From positions 393,001-457,000 of the forward strand of contig CAJNDT010005312.1 in assembly GCA_905221615.1 (NCBI GenBank): a stretch of DNA of 64,000 bases, written 5' to 3'. The position numbers were made by a program, and so were the translations under genes. This stretch comes from Symbiodinium sp. CCMP2592. Lineage: Eukaryota > Sar > Dinophyceae > Suessiales > Symbiodiniaceae. Shown one piece after another: positions 38,864 to 50,800 of the stretch (its first letter is position 1; the number at the start of each line of letters is the position of its first letter). The notes beneath the pieces are model-generated. The model saw only the letters and a list, made by a program, of their open reading frames with translations. It had not been told where the DNA came from and searched no databases.

Positions 38864-38960
38864 GAGTACACCCAGCACGAGTGGGTGGAATTGCTTCGCC
38901 GGCGCTTTGGTCGCACGGGCCCGTCATGCAACCTCCCCGAATTTCGACTTTGATGTCTTC
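38864..38960 (+). CDS. Exon-like island, frame uncertain
   Basis: After CGCACTCAG one frame reads EYTQHEWVELLRRRFGRTGP. Another reads ARHATSPNFDFDVFGGS up to a GTGGTG donor. Confidence 0.35.
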
Positions 38961-39244
38961 GGGGGGAGTGGTGATAACTAGAACAGGGCTTTGGAACCCA
39001 TTCTACTATAAGTTCAATAAGGAACCCCCAAAATAGTATTGGATAGTACTGGAAATTACCACTTTGCTCTATAGTACAGTAACCTCATAGATCCCTCATA
39101 GTCGCCCTAATAGGCCCCTTTACAGGAACCATATTCTTTTGGGATCATGATTTCTGGATTCTAGAACCTCGACTGCTTATCTCGTGCTGCTCACCGCTTC
39201 TCTGCTCGAGCCCGGGCCCGGATGCTTCATCCCTGAGAAGCCAG

Positions 39245-39345
39245 GGTCAACTTAGGGTTCAGGGCGTAGGGATGCTTAGGGTTTGGGGTTTAGGGTTTAG
39301 AGTTTGGGGTTTAGGGTTTGGGGTTTGGGGTTTAGGGTCAGGGAG
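39245..39345 (+). repeat. TTTAGGG-type array
   Basis: About ten TTTAGGG/TTTGGGG units following a short open island (LLTASLLEPGPGCFIPEKP at about 39186-39242). Confidence 0.85.
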
Positions 39346-40305
39346 GGTGAATAGCGAAGCTGGGTTATGTTCCTAGTCCTACTCTCTATGGCTCTAGCTA
39401 AAGTTGGTTGGATAATCAGATTGATGGCTTCGATTTTCCAGATCCATGTTTCGGGGTCGTTGCAGGACAGGTGCAAAGCTGTGCGTCGGTCTTCAGTTCC
39501 TAGCTATGATTGCGAGGCCATGTGGCAGCCTTTAAAGGGATGCGAATCTGGCTTGAAAGCCTTTGCCCTTGTAGAGCTCTGCCAGTAACGCTGGAAATAA
39601 CGCCCTTTAGAGAAGCCGTTGATCATGGACATGAAAAATGCAGCTCATCCTCTGCCGAATGTGACGTAGCCTAAGCCCCAAAGCCTACAAGTCCAGCGGA
39701 ACTCGCGCAGCCTCTCTTGAGTTAGCTCCATTCGCGCTTGTGAGGTTTCTCCGGCCCCGACAAGCATCTGGTCCGAGAGAGTGGTATAGAGCTCTGAAGA
39801 ATTAGTGACCATATCTTCCTGTAGTGCCACAAGTATACCATATCTTGCTGCGAGAAACTTTGGGATTCAGACTTACCCCAAACTTTACTTGTGACCACAA
39901 GCTCGACAAACCATGATGGGGTATTGCATTTCTCTTGTTTGGGCTCTTCGGTGAGGCTTCCTCATGTTTGATCTACAGCAGCATGTTTGGCTGAGTGATT
40001 TCCTCTGTGCATCTTGCAGATCAGTAGAAGAGCTGTTGTTGCGTCAAGTCCTAGGCCAGTTTCACTCGTATTGTCCAACCTGACTGCATTCAACTTGGCT
40101 GCGAGGCATTGTATTGCAGCAGAGCGAGAGTGGAGGGTGGGGGGCGGTCCAAATGTCAGTCCGAACGTGATGATGCAACCCTACTAACTGCCGAAACAGC
40201 TCGAAGGCCTGCGGCGGCTAAACCCGATGGACCCGTAGACAAATCAAGGAATATGAACCTTGTCGTCATGGTTTTGCACTTACTGGCTCTCCTTTCTGCT
40301 ACGAC

Positions 40306-40440
40306 GATTATTACGACGACGACTACTGCTCCTGCTAGCTTCTACGACTATTGCTTCGAATTGCTTGTGATTCGTAAGACTATTTCTACTACTGCTACTA
40401 CGACGGCGGTGGTGATGACGACGACGCCTGCGATGCGGAG
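40306..40440. repeat. Imperfect ACN trinucleotide tract
   Basis: ACG, ACT and ACC triplets in two blocks (40306-40335, 40379-40432). The long open frame across it is a by-product of the triplet period. Confidence 0.8.
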
Positions 40441-40499
40441 CCGAGCTTTGAAGGTGGGGCATCATGATAACCACAGTTCCATTAACCGCAGACACATAT

Positions 40500-40603
40500 G
40501 GGTGGTTGTCAAAATTAGGGTCCCTTTTGGGTCCTTATGATAATACGGCACCTCCCAATATTATTGGGTACCCAAAAAGGGGCCATAATTTTGACAACCA
40601 CCC
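40500..40603. mobile_element. MITE-like family B, copy 4
   Basis: Arms GGGTGGTTGTCAAAATTA and ATAATTTTGACAACCACCC with GGGTCCCTTTTGGGTCC inside. Confidence 0.85.
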
Positions 40604-41450
40604 GAATATGTAGCAAACAAGACTCTGAGGTGCATGGCGCATAGTAATATGATCGGATCGCTGTCTTTACGAACAGCGAGAGCAAACAGCAATGAGGTCC
40701 GCGATGACACCACCAGTGACGGCGAGACGGATGGCGACTGGGGTTCCAATATTATGAGTTTCCGTATGGGTCCGAGTGCTCAACACTGCACAGGACTACG
40801 TCAGTAATAGAGCAGGCAAGCTTTAGCCCAGTCTCATGCCGTTCGCTCGGGACCGCGCTCATGACCCGACGTGAACTTGATGGGGGTAGTACCGGGCAAG
40901 TAAGCTACCCTACATTGCTACCGCCGCAAGGCCCAAGTTCCTGATTCTTCCGTGCTGTAGACCATTTCCCTAAACCCGAGAGCTTGAGCCCCGAACCCTG
41001 AACCCGAAGAAAAAAAGAAGAACCCCAAACCCGCTTGAAGTCCCCCGAGCCCTAAGCACCTGGAGGCCCGCAGTTTCGGGCCCCTTCGGGCTTCGTCTTT
41101 TGCATCTTGGGATTCGGACCTTTGATAATGGGGATTTAGGGTTTAGGGCTTATAGGGCTTGTCAACCGGTAAGAACCAGCAAAGCAATGATAACACCCTC
41201 CGTTTAAAGACCCCACAAGTATGAAATAAAGCAGCAGAAATCAGAGCCAGTAGCAAGCGATCATGAAGTGAACAAACATGAGCACTAGAATATAAGCACC
41301 AATGCAAATCGAAGCAAGCACATGGCACCCTAAGCTGCAAACACTACACCTCCTACCAAGAAATCCAAACCCGAAAACCCTGAACCCGGAAACCCTGAGG
41401 CTCCAAACTTAAACTCTACATCCTAAAGCCCTATGAGCCCGAGACCACAG

Positions 41451-41544
41451 GCGAGGGCTGGCCCAACGAAGAAGACTTCACAGCGTTTCTCGGAAGCAGC
41501 TGCTTCGATTTGGGATGCTTTGTGTTAGGCCTTCCCAGTCTGCG
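41451..41544 (+). CDS. Exon-like island bounded by CAG and GTTTAGGG
   Basis: Between GAGACCACAG and donor GTTTAGGG (41545). Reads EGWPNEEDFTAFLGSSCFDL then GCFVLGLPSL. Protein-like, with two cysteines near a hydrophobic stretch. It appears to be the penultimate exon of the region. Confidence 0.5.
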
Positions 41545-41578
41545 GTTTAGGGCCCTGGGATCTCTCAACCCGTTAAAT

Positions 41579-41681
41579 GGGAGTTTCCGAAAATTACGTG
41601 GTACCTTCTTTTGGGGTCCTTGTAGTAAGGATCCTAGTATTTAGGCTACTCTATTAGGGTCCCCTGCTTTCGGAAACTCCC
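41579..41681. mobile_element. MITE-like family A, copy 3
   Basis: Arms GGGAGTTTCCGAAAATTA and TGCTTTCGGAAACTCCC. Flanks AAAT and AACT differ at one base. Centre TAGTAAGGATCCTAGTATTT. Confidence 0.85.
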
Positions 41682-41710
41682 AACTCAGCCCGAAACTCTG
41701 GTAGCCCGGG

Positions 41711-41775
41711 AGGTTCGACTCCGACGGCAGTGTGGGGACCTTCTACTCGGACTTCAGCGACTTCTCGCGTTGACT
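41711..41775 (+). CDS. Putative last exon, FDSDGSVGTFYSDF and stop
   Basis: After AGCCCGGGAG reads FDSDGSVGTFYSDFSDFSR and then TGA. The DSDGSVGTFY pattern recalls an EF-hand loop (DxDGxVxxxE/D) but the terminal acidic position is not clearly met. A second frame over the same bases is longer, so this is tentative. Confidence 0.4.
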
Positions 41776-41929
41776 GCAGCCGAGCTGGACATCGGGAACT
41801 ACCAGCAGTTGATTGGCACATGCGAGAGAAACCCTAAGGGTCCAAATGCCTAATATTCATGGTGAACTCCCCTTTGGCCTCCCTTAAATACGAATCTAGA
41901 ACTGCTATTACTCCAAGCACCATGTGCTC

Positions 41930-43090
41930 GAATATTGGGTACGTGGACCTTCCGGGAAACCGCATGAGTCGCGAAATCGCTGCCTGCCACTGCACCCCGC
42001 AATGACGTTGCGTGGGAGTGTGGCGTTGGCGGGTCTGGGGTTGAAGGCTTTGGGTTCTGAGGCTAAGGGCTTAGTTAGGCCCTTGGCACCAGATCCCAAG
42101 CTTGAACCAACATACTAATGCAAAGTGTGATTACCTTCCCAACTACGAGAAAGGCGTGCCAGAGAACTGAACTGAATGAGTGGCTTTCTTGGGTACTCTG
42201 CGACGTGAAGCCAATGTAGGGGCCTGAATAGCAACACTCTAGTAAGACTCTGTCTATCCCAAGAAATAAGACCTGGAAGTGTCTAGGGGACCGCTTCGAA
42301 GCTTTGGTGTCTTGACCCCCAGGGTGCATTCCTTAGTAGAGTTAGTAGAGACTTCAAAAGAGACTTGATTCAAAGAGTCTACATCCCCAAGGGTCCCACC
42401 TAAACCCTAAACCCCTAGTCCGAACTCTTATACATGAGGCTGGTTCCAAACTAGGGATTCCTTCAGGGAATCGCGTTCGGCAAGACCTAAGCCGCCACAC
42501 CCTGAAACCCCAAAAGAAAAAGCCTGGAACGCAAATTCCCCAAACCCCGAGCCCCCATATCCCAAATCCCAAGCCCTAAAAACTGTCTCTAAACCCTTTA
42601 TCCTAAACCCCCTCAGCCGTAAATCAACAGTAAGTGTAAGCATGAAACCTTCAACTTCAGACCATCGAAGAAAGCTGAGGGTACCCGCGGCATGTACAGA
42701 GATGTACAGAGTCTCTCGTGGGCGAACTCGCAAATGAGCACTTCAGTGGGGAGCGGTTTCGACTTTACCAACACCCAAAAGCCCCTCCACCCTCGGCAAT
42801 TTGATGCGTTAGACTCCAAGCCCCAGATGTTGGTCTCCATTGGGGCTTCGCAGTTCAAGAACTTGTTGCCAAGAAAGTACTGTTGTTGCAACCTCAACCG
42901 TGTTGCCGCTCGTCGCCGATTCGCAGGCTCAACGCAAGCCTCCGAATGCCTTGCAGATGCAATCCATGACCGACCTTTGAATTGACCCCACCGCCCAATC
43001 GATTGAGGTACTTCGCAAACCTATAACTATCCGCAACGGCAGCGACACTGGAACTTAAGCCTTGCTCGAATCCAGAGCCGAGCTGAAGAA
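41930..43090. other. Low-evidence stretch, no gene called
   Basis: Open frames at 41924-42118 and 42692-42985 (+) and at 42613-42897 (-) lack splice logic or known motifs. Several CCCTAAA heptamers occur (42400, 42600). Confidence 0.3.
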
Positions 43091-43094
43091 GCTA

Positions 43095-43202
43095 TAAAGG
43101 GAACTCCAGAAAGTTGGAATATGGATTAATGGTAGGATCCCCTATAATTTACCTTACGGGGGTTACGATAATGATATTCCAACTTTCTGGCTTCTACTGT
43201 AG
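43095..43202. mobile_element. MITE-like family I, copy 2 (opposite orientation)
   Basis: TAAAGGGAACTCCAGAAAG at the left and CTTTCTGGCTTCTACTGTAG at the right, the reverse complement of the copy at 24522. Centre GGTAGGATCCCCTATAATTT. Confidence 0.85.
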
Positions 43203-43280
43203 GGTCTCAATGACCAGAATGCAGAACCCCAGCTTCGGTAAGAAACTAGGCAGGTCAGGTTAGGGCCTATCTATCACCCT

Positions 43281-43381
43281 GAGTGGTTGTCAAAATTATG
43301 GTCCCTCTTTGGGTACCCTAAATGTTAGGTGCCGTACTATAAGAAAGACCCCAAAAGGGACCCTAATGTTGACAACCACCC
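43281..43381. mobile_element. MITE-like family B, copy 5
   Basis: Arms GAGTGGTTGTCAAAATTATG and TAATGTTGACAACCACCC; flanks CCCT and ACCT are similar. Confidence 0.8.
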
Positions 43382-43526
43382 ACCTGAAGCCTACTCAACG
43401 ATCGCTGTTTTCCCAGTGCCTCCATTGAACGGCCTCTCTTCTTTTTTCTGGCTGTGCCATGGAGGATGCTCAAGGCTCCGAAGCGAATAGTTTGGGAGAC
43501 GTGAAAGGCGTCTTACATCATAATAG

Positions 43527-43640
43527 AGGGGTCTAAGTAAATACCAATATTATTGTGGGGGTTCCTTATCATCGGTCTAGTATAATTAATGGCCTCAAAA
43601 CCCTACTCTAATTTATTCAGGCCCCTATCATACGATCCTC
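43527..43640. mobile_element. Family N element
   Basis: GGGGTCTAAGTAAATACCAA, GGGGGTTCCTTATCATCGG, then CAAAACCCTACTCTAATTT and CAGGCCCCTATCATA. The ends pair imperfectly. Confidence 0.6.
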
Positions 43641-43865
43641 AATCGCACACCCCTGCTCCCCATGCTCCGAGGCCCTGGCAGCATTCCCCGACCCGACCGG
43701 TCCCAATAGGACCTCAATAGGACCACTTATGCCAGTTTTCTTGCCGCCCCAAGGCCGAAAATCCTAAACTCTATAACTTCCATCCATTTTTCATCAACAA
43801 TAAGCAATAAAAGCCGGCAGCCCTGAATCCCCAAGCCTGAAGTCCTGCATCCTAAAGCCTACTGG

Positions 43866-44043
43866 GAGCTTCATGGGACTTAGTAAGTACAGTTATAAGT
43901 GCCCTAGTTGGGCTTATAAGTACATATAAGTGTAGTTACCTTAACCGGGCTGCGTCCGCTCAACGGATCTCTATGCCCCAAAAGCGAGAAAAAGCGAGTA
44001 GTTACCTTAATCATAACCCTAGTTACTAAGTCCCATGAGCGTC
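43866..44043. mobile_element. Family C element split by a 54-bp insertion
   Basis: Arms GAGCTTCATGGGACTTAGTA and TTACTAAGTCCCATGAGC. The right part is interrupted by about 54 unrelated bases bounded by the direct repeat TAGTTACCTTAA (43933-43944 and 43999-44010). Confidence 0.8.
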
Positions 44044-44110
44044 CAAATACCTAAGGTTTCATGATCTGCCTCGGGGCCTTGGTTCGTAGGGTACATGATG
44101 ACCACGACCA

Positions 44111-44219
44111 CCCAGAGACTCCAATACCCCTTAATTAAGGAATGTACCTTAAATCATATAAGGGATCCTACCACAATTTAAGGAATATTCCTTAATTAGG
44201 GGATATTGGAGTCTCTGGG
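44111..44219. mobile_element. MITE-like family G, copy 1
   Basis: Arms CCCAGAGACTCCAATACCCC and GGGGATATTGGAGTCTCTGGG. Inner ACCTTAAATCATATAAGGGA and TCCTACCACAATTTAAGG. Confidence 0.85.
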
Positions 44220-44273
44220 CACCAGGGGACTACCAAGATACCACCAGGAGATCCACATTTAGACGGAGGCCAA

Positions 44274-44339
44274 CATGCCTTCCTCCCCATGCAGCGGCGG
44301 GGCTCACCTGCGCAGAGATCTCACCCAGCTCTCATGTTG
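44274..44339 (+). CDS. Possible first exon of the transporter (weak)
   Basis: ATG followed by PSSPCSGGAHLRRDLTQLS, an open leader upstream of the first supported exon. No decisive splice or start evidence. Confidence 0.2.
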
Positions 44340-44804
44340 AATCCTCCGTGTTTGTGAAATCTTATAAGATAAGCAAGTGCGCACCTTATACCCATAAAGA
44401 TACTCACCCTGCTTCACGAACGACACTCTTCAACTTGTCGGCGTCTGGTTTCTGTTTAGGACAGCTGCCAATAGCCCAGGCCGTACCTTCAAAAAGCTGG
44501 TCTTAAGCTTGTCAAAAGCCCATATCCTTAATGCTCCAGCCCAAAAACCGAAGCTTGCAAACACTCAACAACAAATCCCAGACTCCTTCAGAAAATTAAA
44601 GCCATTGAATCGAAGCCCTCTACACCGAGAGCGCGCAATAAATCCCGAAAGTCCTTCACCCTAAGCTTCTCCCTAAACCCTGCAGCTCATAGTAACCGTA
44701 AGGCACCCTTGTGGTACCCTTATGGTAGCCGTATAGTCGCGTCATAGTACCCATATTACCCTCTTAGTACCCTACAGTCTTCCTGGCCTCAGACTTGGTA
44801 GAAG

Positions 44805-44889
44805 GTCGGCGACGCCAGTGATCCAGAGCAGCCGCTCGACCTCGACGAGAGGTCAGGGACGACTCATCGCTTCTTTCGGGTCATGGTGG
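44805..44889 (+). CDS. Transporter exon, N-terminal cytosolic tail
   Basis: Between TTGGTAGAAG and donor GTTCAC (44890). Reads VGDASDPEQPLDLDERSGTT then HRFFRVMVG. Acidic tail leading into a basic/aromatic segment, as before TM1. Phase 1 at the 3' end. Confidence 0.45.
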
Positions 44890-47800
44890 GTTCACAAAAA
44901 TACAAACCGTGCCCAAATCCTACAGCGCGGGAGGCGCCAAACCCTAAGCCCTCAACGCCGATACCCCTGAGCCGCGCACCAACTGTGCTCCACGGTGTCC
45001 TATCCAACCAGCTGTGACCATCTTCGGTATATTCCCGAAGTTCAAGACATGAAGACTCGTAAGACAGACTGCAACGGTCATGTCGCGAGTGGGTTTAGAC
45101 TGTTCAGCTGACTCCAATGCATCAGTTTGTGGCCACCGGCAGGATGACCGATGTTCGAGCTACACAAGCTTACCTAGTAGCAGGCCGGAAGCTTTTGCGG
45201 AAGGGAGATCAAGTGCAACAGTCACCACCTGCTTCACCGCCACAAGAACGAGCAGTATTTTGACTAGACTACCTTCATCAGCACCACCTTCTCAATCACC
45301 AGCCTTATCTGCAGCAGGATCGGGCACATCATCATCAGCCCACTTTTTTTGTCCACCATCATCATCATTATCATCATCTTTGGAATCCTCACCATCATCA
45401 TCGTGGCCATAGCAAGCTTCACTTCCAGAGTGATCGCCACCACCGTCGTCATCATCATCATGCTACTAGTCTTGCTACTCCTCTCTACCTCCTGATCTTG
45501 GACATCTGTACGAAACATGTATCCTTATCTCGGTCATGGCCATTTTTACCTTCCTGGCCATTGCCGTCCTCACCTACAACATGCTCACCAGCACCCACCC
45601 GATATCGTGTTCAATGAAGTGCAGTCCGAATGCACGCACGAGGTTGAACAAATAATGTTTGGGAATGTGGGTAACGGGGTAAGGACATCTCCAAAGCATA
45701 CATGCGCCACCTTCCTCATTGTTTTGTCCGATCTGGGGGGCTCGTGTGCTGACCTCGGGTGACCTTGAAGCCAAGCCCATTCGGGACATCTAAACCCCGA
45801 TAACGGAAGCAATATTGCAGGCGAGGAGTTAGGACTACACTGTTTCCATTGTTGCCTGTCAGGGAGCATCATGTTGGCCTCTGATTACTACGTAGGACCA
45901 TTACTATGACGCTAAAGCCATTAAGCCCTGAGGGAGTCGGCTTATGTCCTACCTTTGCCGGGCGCAGTTGGGCGTGTCAGGTCCTCAGCAGATGGGACTT
46001 TGCAGTTTAAAGCTGGGGATGAGGTTTTAGGCTTTCCGGGTTTTACGGCTCAGGGTCTTAGGGTTTCCAGTTTCGGCTTCTGAGACTTGACAGATCTCCC
46101 ACAGCTTCTGGAAGCAGAGACCTAAAGGGAAAAAAACCCATCTCATGTAAGCAATATTATGGTATAGTATAGTACATTATGGTAAAGTATATTATAGTAT
46201 ATTATAGCATCCGTTTCCAGCTGTGTACTCACAACGGATCTGAAGGTACCCATACCCGGATCGGATCCGAGGGCAAACAACATGAGCTCCAGCCCTGCAG
46301 AGTTGTGGTGCGATATGCCACAAAGCCCTAAAAGGCCCTAAACCCTAGATCCTAAAACCGAAGACCAAGTTCAAGACAAGCTGACAACTTGAATCTTAAT
46401 CCCTCTTCTATCCTTGTCTGCTTGTCTGGGCGAAGAAACCGAGCCCTCGACCCCAAACCCCTACCCAGAAATCCAACCTGGACCCTAAACGACCTGCTTG
46501 TTCCGGGGGGGCTTTTACGGGGAGATCAGAATGGCAGCGCCAAAAAAGGGTGGGTTGTTTAGGGCTCAGGCAGACTCGTTTGAAAGGTTTCCGCCAGTGT
46601 AGATGACGGCTGAACGGGCTCCAATATGACATTAGTCGTTCGGCGTCTGGGGGTTTAGGGATCTGAGGCTGGTTTTTGTAAGCGCATCCAAGGAGCCGAA
46701 CTGTATATAACCTTTGCATGTTTTTCATTGACCGATCCAATTCGAGTGAGAATTCTGAACCGACATGTCGCGCCTGGCGGCAAAGGTACGCGGAATACAG
46801 GTTGTATACCGGGGGTTTGTCATCCCGTATTAGTGCAGATCCTTCCATATCCGAAAGACTCGTACCAGTAGCAGTGTCATTGTGATAACGAACCCTACTA
46901 AACCTAAACTCGAACCATTGACACCCAGAGACTCCAATATTCCTTAATTAGGGAATATACCTTAAATTATAGTAGGATCCTTAATAAATATGGATTTAAG
47001 GTATATTTCTTAATCAAGGGATATTGGAGTCTCTGGGCACGGCTCCCCCCCGTCCCCCCTAATTTGCGGCGAGATGAAGGCTCCTTCCTACTCTGACAAT
47101 GGAGCTGCAGCTCAGCTCTAGCGATCAAGGCTACCTGATGTCCCGGTACGCGATGCCTGGCAGCAAGCTTCAGGGTTTAGGGCTTGCCGCTCCTATGAGG
47201 TTTTAGGGTCTGTAGGTTCAAGGTTTAGGTGGCTCAGCCCGTTTATGCTCGTGATGGATACCAGTAGTTGAGACCGCATTTACCGGTGTGTAACTTTCTT
47301 ACCGCTGTTTCCGTCAACACTCCGGCGCAGTAGTTATGTTCGATTGTGAGATGATTGTTAGAGGATGCGGGAAACTCTGAAAAGAAGTACGTATGTACTG
47401 TGTGCACTCGAGCACGGACTGATTGTCCGGAAAGTTCTGCTCTTACATTTGCGGGTTCGCACAAGTTGCACTTAGCCTCGACGATGTTGGAGTGCAGGCT
47501 ACTTGTGTTGCCATGCGGTGCATTCTAGCGCGTTGGCTGTAAGTACTTCCTGAAGCTATGTGTATGCACGCACACAGATAGACATATACATGCATGTATA
47601 AATACGTGAAAGTTCGTGTTATTTACAGATCTAACATCGGATTTTGCAATTTTCTGATATTATGAACCAGTGTTCTCGTGTTCCGTACCATCCCACAACA
47701 ATCCGCGCGATATTCTTCAGGATATTCTATTCACTCATCCTATTGCGACCGTTTTCCAAGTGAGCTGTCCACTCACATGCAGGTTATGCAGGGGAGACCC

Positions 47801-50800
47801 CTGAACACGAAAGCCTAAACCCCGAACTCTCAAGCGCTAAACCCTCAACCCTAAACGCATGGAGTTGCTCAGCTCCAAGTCTTGTGAGACTGCTCAACCG
47901 TGCGTTGAACATCGCCAGGAGTAGTCTTTCCCATTATCGGTGCTGCCGGTCGCACTACGACTGCTGGACTTCTGTCGCTGTAGCTGTTGTTGCTGTTGTT
48001 AGCTACCACCCTTGCTACCTCCAGGTCGAAAGAAAAATGGTGCACCAGTTGTTGCAGCAGCGGTGCTATGATTGTTGCTCCGGATATGACTGGTTCTTTT
48101 TTCTACATGGTACTGTCATGGCCACTGCTTTTTTTCGCTTGCTCTGTCATATGCCTACTACGACCCCCTTGTGTTTGTGCGGAAGGAACGGCTACTTGGC
48201 TACGCAGGCAAGGCAGTGGGGCGCTTGCAAATCTCGCTCAATGACATTGATGATGGAAATGAAGATAATGATGATGATGTCTGTGAGAGCTCAAGTGGGA
48301 GCCTGAAGCTAGGCAAGGTTTCAGCTTGTCGTGCAGAGTGTCGAGTTGTGCCATTGCAGCAAGATGATTTCAATCAGACTGTCAGACGGTTTTTATGAGT
48401 CAGGAGGTTGTATCATTGCTACGATGCCTTATTGGTACCGCAAACCCACCCAGACTCCCGCACACACAAGGTCAAGGCTGGTCCAGGCAGCCAGCAACAG
48501 CTCCGGAAGCCTTTTTTCTCGCCCATCTAGGGGTGGAATCATAGGCATAGAAGCAAACTTCATGCGAAGTATAATGCTCCTGATCCTCAACTCTGAGACT
48601 TCAAAATCCTAAAGTCGCTAAACGCTACACCTCCTAAGAGAACTCGACTCGTGGCTTTTCACCTGGCATGGCAACACTTGCCTTTGGTTAGGAATGGAAG
48701 AATGGTAGTAATAGTAGTTATAATTATACCCCATTCTTCCATTCCCTACTAACCAAAGGTAAGTATAGATCCCTTATAGTAACCGTTATAGACCCCCGTA
48801 AAGGGAACCCTACTAACTAACCAGCAGGTGCTCGGAGGGATCATTGCCGACCGTTTGGGAGGCTACGATGCTACTTGCCTTCGAGCTCGGGCGATCCCTT
48901 TACGGTAGTTCCTTTTTGGGATTACCTTGAGCCACACAAAGGAACCACTTTGGGGCCTTAGGGTAGTGCAAGGGCTTTCACAAGTTTCAAAGTGGTTGAG
49001 TAGCGTGGTTCCTGCGAAATCATGCTACGCAGATTGCGAAAAAAGCCAGAGCCATTTCTGCCTCGCGGAAGACGGAAGCTGAGCAACTCATCTCCCTCAC
49101 AGTGCGCCAGGCCTTAAGATCAGGATCTCTACTATGATCTCTACTGCTGATGGACAAAATCCTGCATGACCTTAAGGACTCTAAACTATGGGAACTATGG
49201 TATATATTCCTTCTAATGGGTAATGCAGGCTTTTGTCCATCAGCAGTACCAAGGGCGGGGGGGGGGGGAGGGGAGTTGTATACCAGGGATCTACGTAGGC
49301 CTTCACTGGAGCCTCAAGTTGTCATCCCAGCTCTCCTACACCCCAAAGCCTCAAACCTCAAACCCTAAACCTTCAGGCTTGAGCTCTAAGCCCATGAACC
49401 CCCAATCCGGAACAGGAATCATAGACTAAGCGCGAAAGACGCCCTATAGACCCCTCTCAGGTGATGCTCTTTTGCATGCTGGCCTCTGGCGTCTGCTGCT
49501 TCCTCGCACCGGCTCTGTACCTTGCTCAAGAGAGCAGAAAGCAGGGTTTTACTTTTAGGTGGTTGTCAAAATTATGGCCCCTTTTTGGGTCCCTAATATA
49601 GTACGGCACTTAATATTCAGGGTTCCCAAAAAGGTACCATAATTTTGACAACCACCCATTTGGGGTTCCAGGGTTCTCGTAGAGTTCCTTCTCTAGGGTT
49701 CAGACGAAGACTCAGGCTTCGGGCTGGTAGGGTTCTGTAAGAGGCTTTGATTTTGGCCTTGACGGGTTCCTTCTAAGGAAACCCTAATAACCCCTTCTAA
49801 CCCTACCCCCCAAACTCCTAAACTCCGAAACCCTACAGACGCCTACTAAACTCTACACCCCATATACCCCAAACCCCCTAACCTCTAGACCCCTAAACCC
49901 TACATACACCTAAACTCGACCTTAACCCTGAATAACCTGCTTTTTTAGGGTTCCCTACTATGATTTCCTTGTATAAGTCCTTAAAAAAGGTAGGTTTGTC
50001 AGGGCTACTTAGAGCATCATGGGACTTAGTAAGTAGGTTATAATTGGGGTTATAAGTCCCCTAAGTGGGGTTATTCTAATTACAACCTACTTATAACCTT
50101 ACTTACTAAGTCCCATGAGCCTTCAAGTAAGATACACCCCATATACCCCAAACCCCCTAACCTCTAAACCCCTAAACCCCTAAACCCTACATACACCTAA
50201 ACTCGACCTTAACCCTGAATAACCTGCTGGTTACTAAGTCCCATGAGCCTTCAAGTAAGGTACACCCCAGAGCCCAGGATGGACTTCGGTAGCTTTGCCT
50301 TCGGCACGGCCTTCGTCGCTTTGGGGATGCTCCAAGGCTCCTTCTTGGACCAAGGGAAGCAGCTAAGTACCACTTTTTTTTTATTGGGGCTTAGGGATTT
50401 AGGAGTATACAGGGTTTAGGGTTTAGGAGTATACAGGGGTATATAGAGTTTAGGAGTTTAGGGTTCAGGGTTTGAGGTGCCAGAAGTGCTCCTCCCATTG
50501 CTGCATAAGCTTCTTTTCCGGATCAGCGCGTTTGCAGTAAGCCCCCCTTGCTGCACAGATTAGGCAGAGGTTTGACTCTGCCAGTACCTGAGGTCAGTTT
50601 GCACTGGGGTTCTTCTAACTGCTCCAAACGCTTCTTTAAGGGGATTGGGTTACCGGGTTTCTCGTCTCCATATTGGCATAGGGGCTTGATGAGTCCGCGT
50701 ATAGGGCCCCTTAGCAAGGCTGGTATTGTGTGAAAGGCGATTGGTGGTTGAGCGGCTCTCATGCCTCTCATTCGGTTGCCTTACTCGGTATCACGAGTTC

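Larger units (their letters stand above)
17530..41773 (+). other. Chain of exon-like islands in repeat-rich introns; unrecognised gene or genes
   Basis: Between repeats I find about 25 unique, G/C-richer islands of 50-200 bp. Almost all are open in a + strand frame, begin directly after an AG and end at a GT or GC. Many are listed separately below. Their spacing (about 0.5-1.2 kb) and intron content match those of the transporter gene further on. I could not chain phases through the whole region, so the number of genes is unknown. No product is recognised; cysteine-rich islands near 20-22 kb and an acidic, stop-terminated last island at 41711-41773 are the most distinctive. Confidence 0.4.

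Noticed and set aside
45080-45520. Serine/threonine-rich and methionine-rich open frames
   Set aside because: They follow a CAT-triplet tract and have no splice support.
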